From an uncultured Coriobacteriaceae bacterium (GTDB lineage: Bacteria > Actinomycetota > Coriobacteriia > Coriobacteriales > Atopobiaceae), in NCBI GenBank assembly GCA_902780305.1, contig CACZFB010000004.1, positions 1,445-65,444 of the forward strand: 64,000 nucleotides of DNA, in the 5' to 3' direction. The translations under genes were made by a program, and so were the position numbers. Positions 35,229 to 44,227 of this stretch are shown here, piece after piece. Positions within the stretch are counted from its first letter, which is position 1. Each line of letters begins with the position of its first letter. Below the pieces are notes generated by a model that did not search any database, was not told the origin of the DNA, and saw nothing but the letters and a program-made list of their open reading frames with translations.

Positions 35229-35260
35229 GGGAGGCCGATCCCAGAAGGGAACGGCCTCCC
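35229..35260 (-). terminator. Hairpin/attenuator between rpmF and plsX
   Basis: GGGAGGCCG and CGGCCTCCC arms with an inner TTCCC/GGGA pairing, followed on the minus strand by TTTGCTT. It lies 23 bases after the rpmF stop and could lower plsX expression relative to rpmF. Confidence 0.6.
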
Positions 35261-35282
35261 AGGCGTTCTCTAACGGCGCCGA

Positions 35283-35462
35283 CTACTCGGTAACAAGAAT
35301 CTCGCGATCCTTGTAGTAGCCACAGCTGGGGCACACGTGATGCGGAAGCTTGGGTGCACCACAGCGCGGGCACTCGGAACGTGCCGGCGTGGCGAGCTTG
35401 CTGTTGGCCGAGCGGCGAGTGTGCGTGGCACCGCGGCCCTTCTTTTGCTTGGGTACTGCCAT
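35283..35462 (-). CDS. rpmF: 50S ribosomal protein L32
   Basis: 59 residues from ATG 35462 with AGAGAGG upstream. Starts MAVPKQKKGR, then HTRRSANSKL and two CxxC pairs, CPRCG and CPSCGYY, giving a zinc-binding L32. It lies between yceD and plsX. Confidence 0.96.
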   Translation of the reverse strand: MAVPKQKKGRGATHTRRSANSKLATPARSECPRCGAPKLPHHVCPSCGYYKDREILVTE

Positions 35463-35533
35463 CGTAAGACCTCTCTTAACGTCCTTAACGTCCGCCTATG
35501 GCGAACGGTCTTGCCGTTCACATGCGACAAGTT

Positions 35534-35542
35534 ACTATAGCA
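35534..35542 (-). promoter_or_regulatory. Extended -10 promoter of rpmF
   Basis: The minus strand reads TGCTATAGT, an extended -10 element, about 65 bases before the rpmF ATG. No good -35 is visible. The leader contains a small GAACGG/CCGTTC hairpin near 35503-35520. Confidence 0.45.
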
Positions 35543-35647
35543 CAACGTGCCTTTGCTTGCACATCTATCTGCCCTGTTTCATAGGACGTACGAAGATTGG
35601 CGCTTTTCACTGGCCGGCCAACATCCTCGCATCCCAAACGGACACCA

Positions 35648-35684
35648 CGGGTGAGAAAAGGGGTTTGGCCCCTTTTCTCACCCG
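35648..35684. repeat. GAGAAAAGGGG palindrome, copy 2
   Basis: CGGGTGAGAAAAGGGG, a 5-base TTTGG loop and the exact 16-base inverse. It starts two bases after the yceD stop codon and lies upstream of the rpmF promoter, so it probably ends the upstream transcript. Confidence 0.8.
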
Positions 35685-35686
35685 TT

Positions 35687-36253
35687 CTATTCGTCCAGCT
35701 TGAGGTTGCGCAGGGCAGCAAAGGGGCTCGACTCCATGCGTTGCTGTTCGGCTTGATCGGCAATCTGCTCGGCATGACCGCAGTCCACCTTGTTGAGGTT
35801 CTCTCCGCACACCGGACACAAGCCCGCGCAGTCCTCCCGGCACAGCACGACGTACGGAATGTCCATGACGAAAGCCGTGGAGAGCGCGCCAGACAGGTCG
35901 ATGGTGGAGTCCGCCGAGACGAGCGTGTAGTCCGGCCCCTCCTCCTCACCGTCCTCCAGCACACCAGCCTCGGGCTCGCTGAACAGGTAGTATTCGTCCA
36001 CCTCGGCTGCCACGTCGAGGACGGCCTCGTCCAGGCAGCGGTCGCAGGTGCCGATCGCCCTTGCGCGCAGGATGCCGGTGGCGAGTATGCCCTCCCCCAC
36101 ATTGGAGAGCACCACATCGTAGTCCATGCCCGAGGGAAGCAAAAACGAGCGTTCGCTGAGCTCGAAGCGCTCCAAATCCAAATGACCCACAAGCGAAACG
36201 GTGTCGCCTACGTTGGCGAGCCGATCGTTGACGGAAACAAGTATGGGATCCAT
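35687..36253 (-). CDS. yceD: YceD/DUF177 family protein
   Basis: 188 residues. The DUF177 core is visible in the centre: RAIGTCDRCLDEA with the CxRC pair, EYYLFSEPE, and later CREDCAGLCPVCGENLN, a four-cysteine cluster typical of Gram-positive members. The family is linked to 23S rRNA accumulation and is almost always next to rpmF, as here. Only a weak ribosome site is seen and the gap to the preceding gene is 16 nt, so translation may be coupled. Confidence 0.92.
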   Translation of the reverse strand: MDPILVSVNDRLANVGDTVSLVGHLDLERFELSERSFLLPSGMDYDVVLSNVGEGILATGILRARAIGTCDRCLDEAVLDVAAEVDEYYLFSEPEAGVLEDGEEEGPDYTLVSADSTIDLSGALSTAFVMDIPYVVLCREDCAGLCPVCGENLNKVDCGHAEQIADQAEQQRMESSPFAALRNLKLDE

Positions 36254-36269
36254 GGGAATACGCTGTGCC

Positions 36270-36767
36270 TTACCAGTTTACGTTGTTCGACTGATTGCTC
36301 GAGCCGGAGTTCTCGTTGAGCGTCTGGCGCACGCGCGTGACCGTGCCGGTAAGCGAACGGAGGTTGTCCTCCAGATGTGCCAGTACGGTGTCGGCGTACT
36401 CCTCCGCGTTGTAGCGGGTGTCGCGCTCGTATTGCTGAGCAGCATCGCGAATGTCCTCCGCTTGCTGCACGGCATGACGCACGATCTCCTGGTCGCTTGC
36501 AATCACCATGGCCTGCTGCTGCGCGTCGGCGATGATGGCGTCCGCCTGCTTTTGAGCCCGATCGAGCATCTCGCCTTCCTCGCGCAGGACGCGCCGAGCA
36601 TCCTGGAACTCCTGGGGGAAGACGCGACGCATCTCGTCAAGAATCTCGTAGATGTCCTGTGCGTCAACGATCTTGCGCTGCCCGCCACCGCCAAACGGCG
36701 ACTTGGCGTCGGCAACAATCTGCTCTAGCTCGTCGACTAGGGCCTCAATCTCCTCTCCTGGCTCCAT
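36270..36767 (-). CDS. Coiled-coil DivIVA/ATPase-subunit-like protein
   Basis: 165 residues from an ATG with AAAGGAG upstream. The protein is mostly a charged, Gln/Glu/Ala-rich coiled coil (about 55-145, with REEGEMLDRAQKQADAIIA), which resembles DivIVA-like or F-type ATPase b-subunit-like proteins found beside coaD in actinobacteria. There is no membrane helix. The tail NENSGSSNQSNN is polar. A scaffolding or cell-growth role is likely but not shown. Confidence 0.75.
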   Translation of the reverse strand: MEPGEEIEALVDELEQIVADAKSPFGGGGQRKIVDAQDIYEILDEMRRVFPQEFQDARRVLREEGEMLDRAQKQADAIIADAQQQAMVIASDQEIVRHAVQQAEDIRDAAQQYERDTRYNAEEYADTVLAHLEDNLRSLTGTVTRVRQTLNENSGSSNQSNNVNW

Positions 36768-36921
36768 CCAGGGCTCCTTTCGTGATGGCGCGCAAGAACT
36801 GCACGTGCCAAGCTATAGCAGTCACATGGTAACAGATTCTTCGTTTATGCGCAGTTCGCATCTACAAACGGCGTCGAGACGTTTGGGCCGTGGGCTCACG
36901 GGCCGGCCCGCCCATCAGATA

Positions 36922-37437
36922 TCAGCGTTCCGGCGCACCATAGTGGTTGGCCAGCCGCCGGGCAACGCATTGGGGTACGAGGGTGTCCACGTCCGAGCCC
37001 AAAGACGCCAGCTCGCGCACGATGGACGACGAGACGTAGCCGAACTCCGGGCTCGCCATCACGAACACGCTCTCGATGTCGGGGGCAAGGTGCGCGTTGA
37101 GGTCGGCCTGCTGCAGCTCGAACTCGAAGTCGGTCATGGCACGCAGACCCTTGACCACGCCACCGGCACCCACCTCCCTACAGAAGTCAACCAGCAGTCC
37201 GTCGAACGCACGGACGCTCACGTCGCCAATCCCCAGCTCGGCGAGCGACTCCTCGATCATAAGAACACGCTCCTCCTGCGAGAAGGCCGTGCCCACCCCG
37301 CGCTTGGAGCGTGATGCGGCAACGCCTACGGTAACCTTGGGAAACAGCCGGGCGGAACGACGAATCACGTCCAGGTGACCAAGCGTCACCGGGTCGTAGG
37401 TTCCTGGCAGGACCACGTGAACAACGCTTCTAGTCAT
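36922..37437 (-). CDS. coaD: Phosphopantetheine adenylyltransferase
   Basis: 171 residues from ATG 37437. A nucleotidyltransferase with PGTYDPVTLGHLD at the start (TxGH motif), KGLRAMTDFEFELQ, and the C-terminal FGYVSSSIVRELASLG. It makes dephospho-CoA from phosphopantetheine. It overlaps the end of rsmD by 8 nt, so the two are coupled. Confidence 0.97.
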   Translation of the reverse strand: MTRSVVHVVLPGTYDPVTLGHLDVIRRSARLFPKVTVGVAASRSKRGVGTAFSQEERVLMIEESLAELGIGDVSVRAFDGLLVDFCREVGAGGVVKGLRAMTDFEFELQQADLNAHLAPDIESVFVMASPEFGYVSSSIVRELASLGSDVDTLVPQCVARRLANHYGAPER

Positions 37438-38011
37438 GTTCCACATCCATTCTTGCGAGGTCGATGCTAGTTTCGCCATGGCTGCGCGAGCGTAGGGGCA
37501 CGACGACCTCGGCGCTCAGGCCAGGCGCCTTGCGGGCGCGCTCGTACACGACCAGGCACCCGGGGGCAAGATGGCCAGCCGAGGCGAGGCTGGCAACGAC
37601 GGACGAGACGTCCTCTGCCAGCATGGCATAGGGCGGATCCAGGAAGACAATGCCAAACGGCGCACCGGGCATGCGGGATCGGGTCGCCAGACGAGCCATG
37701 TCACCAACCACGACGCTCCACCGGTCGTCAGACGGCAGCAGGTCCTGGCAGTTGCGTCGCACCACCCGTGCCGCCCGGGCATTCTTCTCCACGAAGGTGC
37801 AGTGTGGCGCGCCCCTGGACAGCAGCTCAAGACCCATGCCCCCAGAGCCCGCGAACGCGTCGAGCACGGGTCGATCCGAGAGGTCCAGCTCGCAGGCCGA
37901 GCAGATCATGGACGCTATGCCCTCGCGCATGCGGTCGGTCGTGGGGCGCGTACCCCTGCCCTCGGGCGCCTCGAACGTCCGACCCCGAAGCGTTCCGCCA
38001 ACGATTCTCAT
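37430..38011 (-). CDS. rsmD: 16S rRNA (guanine966-N2)-methyltransferase RsmD
   Basis: 193 residues. Starts MRIVGGTLRGR, with RPTTDRMREGI, SAM-binding DAFAGSGGMGLELLSRG and the catalytic FLDPPYAM. Methylates G966 of 16S rRNA. The ATG overlaps the recG stop by 4 nt. Confidence 0.95.
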   Translation of the reverse strand: MRIVGGTLRGRTFEAPEGRGTRPTTDRMREGIASMICSACELDLSDRPVLDAFAGSGGMGLELLSRGAPHCTFVEKNARAARVVRRNCQDLLPSDDRWSVVVGDMARLATRSRMPGAPFGIVFLDPPYAMLAEDVSSVVASLASAGHLAPGCLVVYERARKAPGLSAEVVVPLRSRSHGETSIDLARMDVEHD

Positions 38012-40158
38012 GCTTGGCCAACCTCCTCGAAGTAAGCCCCAAACCGATCGACGCACTCGTGTGCTAGCGGTACGTGGTCGGCCCTCGTGAGTCTGGGGTC
38101 GTCTTGCGCGATCTCGCGCGCGTCCTGGTGCGCCGCCTCAATGAGGTCGGCGTCCTGCGAGAGGTCGCATATGGAAAGCGTGACGCCACCATGCTGGCGA
38201 TAGCCCAGAACCTCGCCCTCCCTGCGCAGCCGCAGGTCGAGCTCGGCGAGCTCGAACCCATCGTTGGTGGCCTCGAGCGCCGACAGGCGCTGACGGGCGG
38301 GGCTGTCCGGCTTGGCGCCGCACTCCAAATACACGTTTCCGGCAATGTCGCCACGACCGACGCGACCACGCAGCTGATGCAACGTGGCAAGGCCAAACCG
38401 GTCGGCATCGAAGACGAGCATCACCGTGGCGTTGGGGACGTCCACGCCCACCTCCACCACCGTCGTCGATACCAGAACGTCCACCTCGCCGCCCCCAAAC
38501 CGGGCCATCACGTCGTCCTTCTCGTCGGCACTCATTCTGCCCGTAAGAACCTCGACGCGCAGGCCCCGCAGTGCCGAACGCGCGAGGCTTGCGGCCGTGG
38601 ACACGGCCGAGTGCAGGTTCGCAACGCCGGACTGTGAGCGCTGCGGCACGTCGTCCAGCGCGCTTCCATCGTCTCGGTCGTCCACGAGCGGACAGATCAC
38701 GTACGCCTGCTGCCCGCGGGCGACGGCCTCGCGAATGGCGCCATAGGCAAGGTCGACGTTCTCGGGAGGAATCACCACGGTGGTGATTCCCGCGCCCGCA
38801 CGCGGGCGGTGCGTGATGCGCGAGCAGGCGATGTCGCCATACACCGAGAGCGCCAGCGTGCGTGGGATGGGCGTCGCCGACATGGTGAGCAAGTCGGCAC
38901 CAAGCCCCTTTTGCCTGAGCGCCAGGCGCTGATTGACACCAAACCGGTGCTGCTCGTCGATGATGACCAGCGAGAGGTGGGCAAACGCTATGTCGTCGGA
39001 GAGCAACGCGGTGGTGCCAAACGCACACGTCGTGGCTCCCTGCGCGATCGCCCGTGCAACGGGGACGCGCTCGGCGGGCGGCGTGGCGCCGGTAACCAAA
39101 GCCCACGGTATGCCCACCGCATCGAGCAGAGGTCCCAGCTTCTCGGCATACTGACGCGCCAATACCGACGTGGGGGCCATCATGGCGGCCTGCGTCCCTG
39201 AGTCGGCGACTGCCCCCAAGGCGAGCAATGCGACGGCCGTCTTTCCCGTGCCCACGTCACCCAGCAGCAACCGGTTCATCACCTGTGGGGCGGCCATGTC
39301 GGCCAGGATCTCGCGTGCTGCCACCTGCTGCTCCCGCGTGAGCTCAAAGGGAAGCGCTTCGACGAGTGCCCTCCCATAGGCACCATCGGTCGTGTGGACG
39401 AAGGGGACGACGCCCTCCAGCTCCATGCCCCGTCGCACGAGCAGGGCTAGTTGCAAGGTGAGCAGCTCGTCGTACGCCAGCCTGCGCCTTGCCTCCTCGG
39501 CCTGCGCCAGCGACGAGGGAAAATGCACCGCCCGCAACGCACGTCCCAAGGAGAGGAGCCTCCTGCGTGCCACGAGCCCTGCGGGCAGTGGGTCGCACAC
39601 GTCACCCGCGTCCTCAATCGCTGACGAGACGATGCGGCGCATCCAGGAGGTGCTCATGCCCTCGCCCACCGGATGAACCGGGAGGATGCGCGCGTAGTTG
39701 GAGCGCGCGTTGGCATCGCCCAGCTTCTCGAAGAAGGGGGCCTTTATCTGCTTGAACCCGTACCCAAAGGTCACCTTGCCCGAAAGCGCGACCACGTCGC
39801 CCTGACTCAGCTGATCGGCAATCCACGGCTGTCGGAAGAAGGTTGCCACGAGCACGCCCGTCTCGTCCACAACGTAGACCTCCACGATCTGCATGCGCGG
39901 ACGGGGACGCTTCGTCACCACCTTGTCCACGGTGCCGACCACGGTTGCCTCGACGCCCACGTCGGCATAGCCAATCATCGTTACCTGGGAAAAGTCCAGG
40001 TAACGATGGGGCAGATGCAAAAGGACGTCCCGAACGCGCCGCAGGCCCAAACGCTCCATCGCCTGCTGCCTGCGACCGCTCACAAACCTCAGGCTCCCAA
40101 CGCCATCTGCGAGCTGGCAGGTTCTCGCAACCCGATCGCTGGCTTCGCTCACGACCAT
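38008..40158 (-). CDS. recG: ATP-dependent DNA helicase RecG
   Basis: 716 residues. An N-terminal wedge/OB domain (about 30-190) has RYLDFSQVTMIGYA. The helicase motor has Walker A GDVGTGKTAVA, DEQH box IIDEQHRFGV, SATPIPRTLAL, and the C-terminal STTVVEVGVDVPNA and QLRGRVGRG. Reverses stalled forks and processes recombination junctions. The loop between the motor halves carries an extra acidic segment (DDRDDGSALDD). No clear ribosome site precedes ATG 40158, so a slightly different start is possible. Confidence 0.96.
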   Translation of the reverse strand: MVVSEASDRVARTCQLADGVGSLRFVSGRRQQAMERLGLRRVRDVLLHLPHRYLDFSQVTMIGYADVGVEATVVGTVDKVVTKRPRPRMQIVEVYVVDETGVLVATFFRQPWIADQLSQGDVVALSGKVTFGYGFKQIKAPFFEKLGDANARSNYARILPVHPVGEGMSTSWMRRIVSSAIEDAGDVCDPLPAGLVARRRLLSLGRALRAVHFPSSLAQAEEARRRLAYDELLTLQLALLVRRGMELEGVVPFVHTTDGAYGRALVEALPFELTREQQVAAREILADMAAPQVMNRLLLGDVGTGKTAVALLALGAVADSGTQAAMMAPTSVLARQYAEKLGPLLDAVGIPWALVTGATPPAERVPVARAIAQGATTCAFGTTALLSDDIAFAHLSLVIIDEQHRFGVNQRLALRQKGLGADLLTMSATPIPRTLALSVYGDIACSRITHRPRAGAGITTVVIPPENVDLAYGAIREAVARGQQAYVICPLVDDRDDGSALDDVPQRSQSGVANLHSAVSTAASLARSALRGLRVEVLTGRMSADEKDDVMARFGGGEVDVLVSTTVVEVGVDVPNATVMLVFDADRFGLATLHQLRGRVGRGDIAGNVYLECGAKPDSPARQRLSALEATNDGFELAELDLRLRREGEVLGYRQHGGVTLSICDLSQDADLIEAAHQDAREIAQDDPRLTRADHVPLAHECVDRFGAYFEEVGQA

Positions 40159-40185
40159 GGGCGTCTCGTCACTGGCCGACGGAGG

Positions 40186-41850
40186 TTACTCGAGCGAGAA
40201 GATGATGGGATACAGGGGCTGCTCGCCACGATGCGCGTCGATCTCCAGGTCTGGCTGCGCCTCCAAGATGGCGTCCTGCAGGGCCTGGAAGTCCTCGTCG
40301 CCCATGTCTTCCCCCGCCAGGATGGTGAGCGTGTCACCCTCCTCCGCATCCTGCATGCGGTTGATGAGGCGCAGCGTCACGTCTGCCACGTCGCTGCCCA
40401 CGACGGTGATGGCATCCCCCTCGATGCCCATAACGTCGCCCGCATGGATGGGTGAGCCATCGGCAGCCTGCGAATCTCGTACGGCGGTGGTTACCTCACC
40501 GTCGCGCACCTCGGCAAGCGCATCCATCATGGCCTCCACGTTCTCGGACGCGGGCATGTCCGCATCCACGACGAACATGGCGGCGAAGGCCTGCAGGACC
40601 GAGCGCGTGGGAACCACGTACGCCTTGCACGACTCGCATGCGCTTGCCGCGGCCTCGGCGGCCATGCGAATGTTGCCGTTGTTGGGCAGCACCACGACCT
40701 CGTCGGCATTGCAGGACTCGATGGCCTCGAGGATGTCGGCCGTGGACGGGTTCATGGTCTGTCCGCCCGAGACGATGATGTCCACACCCAGCGACGTGAG
40801 GATCTCGGCTTGGCCAGATCCGGCCGCAACCGCCACGAACCCAAGCGCCTTGTGCTCGCGCGGTGCCTCCTTGTCGGCGCGAATGCCCTCGGTGCGCTCC
40901 TGCGCCTCGAGGTCCATGTTGTGCACGAACACGTTGAACACCTGTCCGCGATGCAGCATGTGGCGGATAACGCGGTCGGGACGGTTGGTATGCACATGGC
41001 ACTTGAAGTCGGGATTGGACCCCACGAGCAGCTCGCAGTCGCCCATCGTGGAGAAGTACCTCAGGCAGGCCTCCTCGTCGAAGTGCGGGGAGTCGGCGTG
41101 GAAGAGGAACTCGGTGCAGTACCTGAACTCCGAGCCCTCCCAGTCCTCGTTGATCTCGATGTCCACCACGTTGGCCACGTGATCCTTGGCGTCGCCCGCA
41201 TCGATGGTGGTCTTAAAATCGGTGAGCTCGCCCGCGCGGCCGTTGTAGGCATTGACGAATCCCTCGATAAAGGTAGCCAGGCCATACGCGCCGGAGTCCA
41301 CCACGCCGTTCTCCTTGAGCACGGGCAGCAGGTCGGGCGTGCGCGCAACCGACTCGTAGGCTTCGACCACGAGCTGGTCGAGCATCTCGTCCACGGTCGT
41401 CTCGCGTGCGCGGGCAAGCTGGTCGGCCTTTGCCGAGACGTCGCGAAGCACGGTGAGGATTGTGCCCTCGACGGGCTTGCGTACCGCCTTGAAGGCGACG
41501 ACCACGCCATTGCGCAGTGCCGCCGCCACATCGGCGGGCGTCGCATGCTCGCCCTTGGCGGGGACCAGTCCCTCCACGACGCCACGCAGGATCTGGCTGG
41601 TAATGACGCCGGAGTTGCCACGGGCGCCCATAAGCGAACCATGGGTTACCGCCTTGGCGATCTCCTCCATGGAAGCGCTGTCGGCAAGTGACTCGATCTC
41701 GTGCACGACCGTCGCCAGCGTAAGCGACATGTTGGTTCCCGTGTCCCCATCGGGAACGGGAAACACGTTGAGCTTGTTAATCTCGTCGGCCTTGTCGGCA
41801 ACAACTTGTGCCGCAGCCGGAAAGCAGGTGCGAATTACGGTGGAAATCAT
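40186..41850 (-). CDS. DAK2/DegV-type fatty acid kinase-like protein
   Basis: 554 residues. Residues 1-200 are a DhaL (DAK2) nucleotide-binding domain with NVFPVPDGDTGTNM (metal/ATP) and GSLMGARGNSGVI. A middle domain and a C-terminal DUF1949-like part follow. This matches the FakA/YloV family; in Staphylococcus FakA phosphorylates fatty acids delivered by FakB. No fakB/degV gene is in the window. It follows the Asp23-like gene by 50 nt and precedes recG by 27 nt, as in Firmicutes. Confidence 0.9.
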   Translation of the reverse strand: MISTVIRTCFPAAAQVVADKADEINKLNVFPVPDGDTGTNMSLTLATVVHEIESLADSASMEEIAKAVTHGSLMGARGNSGVITSQILRGVVEGLVPAKGEHATPADVAAALRNGVVVAFKAVRKPVEGTILTVLRDVSAKADQLARARETTVDEMLDQLVVEAYESVARTPDLLPVLKENGVVDSGAYGLATFIEGFVNAYNGRAGELTDFKTTIDAGDAKDHVANVVDIEINEDWEGSEFRYCTEFLFHADSPHFDEEACLRYFSTMGDCELLVGSNPDFKCHVHTNRPDRVIRHMLHRGQVFNVFVHNMDLEAQERTEGIRADKEAPREHKALGFVAVAAGSGQAEILTSLGVDIIVSGGQTMNPSTADILEAIESCNADEVVVLPNNGNIRMAAEAAASACESCKAYVVPTRSVLQAFAAMFVVDADMPASENVEAMMDALAEVRDGEVTTAVRDSQAADGSPIHAGDVMGIEGDAITVVGSDVADVTLRLINRMQDAEEGDTLTILAGEDMGDEDFQALQDAILEAQPDLEIDAHRGEQPLYPIIFSLE

Positions 41851-41900
41851 GAAGCGCGGACCTCGGTTCCTCTTTGCCTTACAGATACGGACCGCAAACG

Positions 41901-42245
41901 CTAGTGCGTTCGCATGCCCTCCACGTGAACGCGCACCTCCACGTCGGAAAGTTCCGCGATCTGGTTAAGAATAAACTTCACGGTGCTCTCGAGGTTCGCC
42001 GCGACCGAAGCCATGTTGACGCCCTGCTCAAGAACCACGTGCAAATCCACGACGATAAGACCGTCTTCCAACGATACCTCTATGCCCTTGCGAAGCCGAT
42101 AGATGGGCAGCAGACGCGCCACGCCCTGCTCCTCGTCGGTTACGGCCATGCCAACGACCCCATAGCACTCCAGGGCCGCGTACCCAGCAAGATCGGCAAT
42201 TACGTCGTTCGATACCCTGAGAGACCCAGGTATTGCGTGCGACAT
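41901..42245 (-). CDS. Asp23/Gls24 family envelope-stress protein
   Basis: 114 residues from an ATG with GAGGAGAG upstream. An Asp23/Gls24 (YloU-like) domain: IADLAGYAALECYGVVGM near the start, a central GIEVSLEDGLIVVDLHVVL and the C-terminal VEVRVHVEGM. Usually membrane-associated stress or envelope factors. Placed before the DAK2 gene, the conserved yloU-yloV pairing. Confidence 0.92.
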   Translation of the reverse strand: MSHAIPGSLRVSNDVIADLAGYAALECYGVVGMAVTDEEQGVARLLPIYRLRKGIEVSLEDGLIVVDLHVVLEQGVNMASVAANLESTVKFILNQIAELSDVEVRVHVEGMRTH

Positions 42246-42325
42246 AGTAGGCTCTCCTCTCGGTTGATGAATCACGCTGCATTATATCAGCATTGGCGTC
42301 GATGTGGACACGTACACTAAAACCT

Positions 42326-42354
42326 AAAAAAGACTGCCCGCGGACGGGCAGTCT
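42326..42354 (-). terminator. Terminator of rpmB
   Basis: AGACTGCCCG and CGGGCAGTCT around four bases are followed on the minus strand by TTTTTT, 44 bases after the rpmB stop. Confidence 0.88.
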
Positions 42355-42397
42355 AAGAGATGCTGCTATGTCTGAGCTACGGTAAGGGGGTGTGCGA

Positions 42398-42586
42398 CTA
42401 GCTGCGGGCGATGTTGCCCTTCTTGAGGCAGCGCGTGCAGACGTTCATCTTTTGCTTGCGGCCGTCGACCACGACGGTAACGCGCTGGATATTGGGACGG
42501 AACTTGCGGTTGACCGTGCGGAACGAGTGGGAAATGGAACGACCGGCAACGGGATGCTTACCGCAGATCTCACAAACCTTGGACAT
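42398..42586 (-). CDS. rpmB: 50S ribosomal protein L28
   Basis: 62 residues. Starts MSKVCEICGKHPVAG with a CxxC, then RRFRPNIQRV-like KFRPNIQRVTV and a C-terminal CTRCLKKG with a second CxxC, so a zinc-binding L28. A monocistronic unit with its own terminator, divergently placed from no gene; the next minus-strand gene starts upstream at 44048. Confidence 0.96.
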   Translation of the reverse strand: MSKVCEICGKHPVAGRSISHSFRTVNRKFRPNIQRVTVVVDGRKQKMNVCTRCLKKGNIARS

Positions 42587-42722
42587 GACTCAGACCTCCA
42601 TCGGCGGCGCCTCGGCATAGCGGTGGCCACAGGCGCTCGAACTCACGAAACGTAGGTACTATAGCATACTCAGAACTTTGCGCAACTGGTTTTCCTCAGA
42701 TACAACACGGTCACGACATCAC

Positions 42723-44048
42723 CTACTCATTGATGCGTATGGCGGCCAGCACTCCCTCATGGCAGCGGACGCATGCGTCCGCCGCCGCCACGCGGTTCGA
42801 GACGCCCAGGTCGTCGAGCGCCTGGAACCGGGCATGGTCGAGGTTCCACCGCATGCCGCTTGCGCTCACCACGGAATGGGGACTCAACGCCACCAGCGAG
42901 ACCGTCGCGCCAACACAGTCCGCAAGCGTCCAGCATGGCGTGCCCTCGCGCGAGAGCACACGACATTCGAACCCATCCTCAACGAGCCGCGGCGAGGCAC
43001 TGGCGGTACGGGCAAGCACCCCCCACACGCCCAGCATGTGGTCGGGCCTCCCGCCCGATGCGCAGGTGAGGGTAAGGCGCAGCGCTGCGCCACGATCCTC
43101 GGCCTCCCTGCGGGCGCAGGACACGGCAAGCCCGAGGTCAGTGTCGTCCTTCTCGCTGGGATATCGCTCGACGCGCGCGGATGCGGCACACGCCCAGGCG
43201 CATGCCTCGTCGTCGGCGGAATCCTGGTCACCGCAGAAGACATCCGGCGGCGCGTCAGCCCCCATGAGGGCACGCGCGCCCGCATCGGCGGCCACCACGA
43301 AGTCAGACTCGGCGCACAGGGAGCGCACGAGGCTGGACGAGCTCAGCTCCGGAGAACCCGCCACCACGAGCGCACGCAGCACCCTTGGACCCATCGAGTC
43401 GAGGGTCTGCGGGGTCAGTCCCTCGTAGCCCCACGACACCAGCGTAGCCCAGCGCTTGAGGAAGCCAACGTCCCGCCCGTCGTGGTCGTTGGCGACCGCC
43501 ACCGTGGGAAACCCCGCCCGCACGGCCGAGCGCACGCCGAACGGGGCGTCCTCGAACACCCACGTGCGGGAGCGGGCTGTTCCCAGGCGCTCGCACGAGG
43601 CAAGGTACACGTCGGGGTGCTCCTTTCCGCGACCCACGTCACCGGCAAATATAAGTTCGTTGAAGTAGCGTCGCAGACCGTGGGCCTCGAGTGCCGACTC
43701 GAGCAACGCTGTGGGCGTCGCGCTCGCGATTACCATGGGGACGCCTTGAGCGGCCAGGCGCTCAAGGAAGTCGCGACACCCCGCGAAGGGACGGACCCGA
43801 TTCGCGTAGGCACGCTCCACATCAGCCCACAGCTCGCGATACAGGTGCTCGCCACTTGGACCTATGCCCAGGTTGTCGTGGTACCAAGAGCACTTCTGGT
43901 ACATGTCCAGCGACTCGTGATCGGCAAAGATGCGCCTGGCGTCACGCACGCCGTAGCGCTCGAGCAAGCCGATGCAGGCATCACTCCACATGGGCATGGA
44001 GTCCAAAAGCGTTCCGTCACAGTCGAATATGGCTCCCTCGATGGGCAT
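42723..44048 (-). CDS. HAD hydrolase / thiamine pyrophosphokinase fusion
   Basis: 441 residues from an ATG preceded by GAGAGGGGGG. Residues 1-225 are a beta-phosphoglucomutase-like HAD enzyme: nucleophile in FDCDGTLLDSM, VIASATPTAL, and FEDAPFGVRSA. Residues about 235-441 are a thiamin pyrophosphokinase: ADAGARALMGADAPPD, GDQDSADDE, YPSEKDDTDLGLA and ASGGRPDH. The second domain makes thiamine diphosphate from thiamine; the first could dephosphorylate a thiamine phosphate or another phosphoester. Both active sites look intact. The two are normally separate proteins, and ribulose-phosphate epimerase is the usual neighbour of the kinase. The gap of 137 nt to rpmB contains no obvious terminator. 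Confidence 0.88.
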   Translation of the reverse strand: MPIEGAIFDCDGTLLDSMPMWSDACIGLLERYGVRDARRIFADHESLDMYQKCSWYHDNLGIGPSGEHLYRELWADVERAYANRVRPFAGCRDFLERLAAQGVPMVIASATPTALLESALEAHGLRRYFNELIFAGDVGRGKEHPDVYLASCERLGTARSRTWVFEDAPFGVRSAVRAGFPTVAVANDHDGRDVGFLKRWATLVSWGYEGLTPQTLDSMGPRVLRALVVAGSPELSSSSLVRSLCAESDFVVAADAGARALMGADAPPDVFCGDQDSADDEACAWACAASARVERYPSEKDDTDLGLAVSCARREAEDRGAALRLTLTCASGGRPDHMLGVWGVLARTASASPRLVEDGFECRVLSREGTPCWTLADCVGATVSLVALSPHSVVSASGMRWNLDHARFQALDDLGVSNRVAAADACVRCHEGVLAAIRINE

Positions 44049-44227
44049 GCGTCCCCCCTCTCGTGCGGCGGTGACCGCCTTCAGCAGCATTGTACATGGT
44101 ACCGTCGGGGTCGGCACGCGGTGGCCAGGCCATTTCCCCTTGCTAGGAGGACGTCAAGTCGGGTAAAGTGTCTCGGGTAAACACGAGGCCGCGAGACGCG
44201 GCATCCAGCGACGGAGGAATGAGCACC

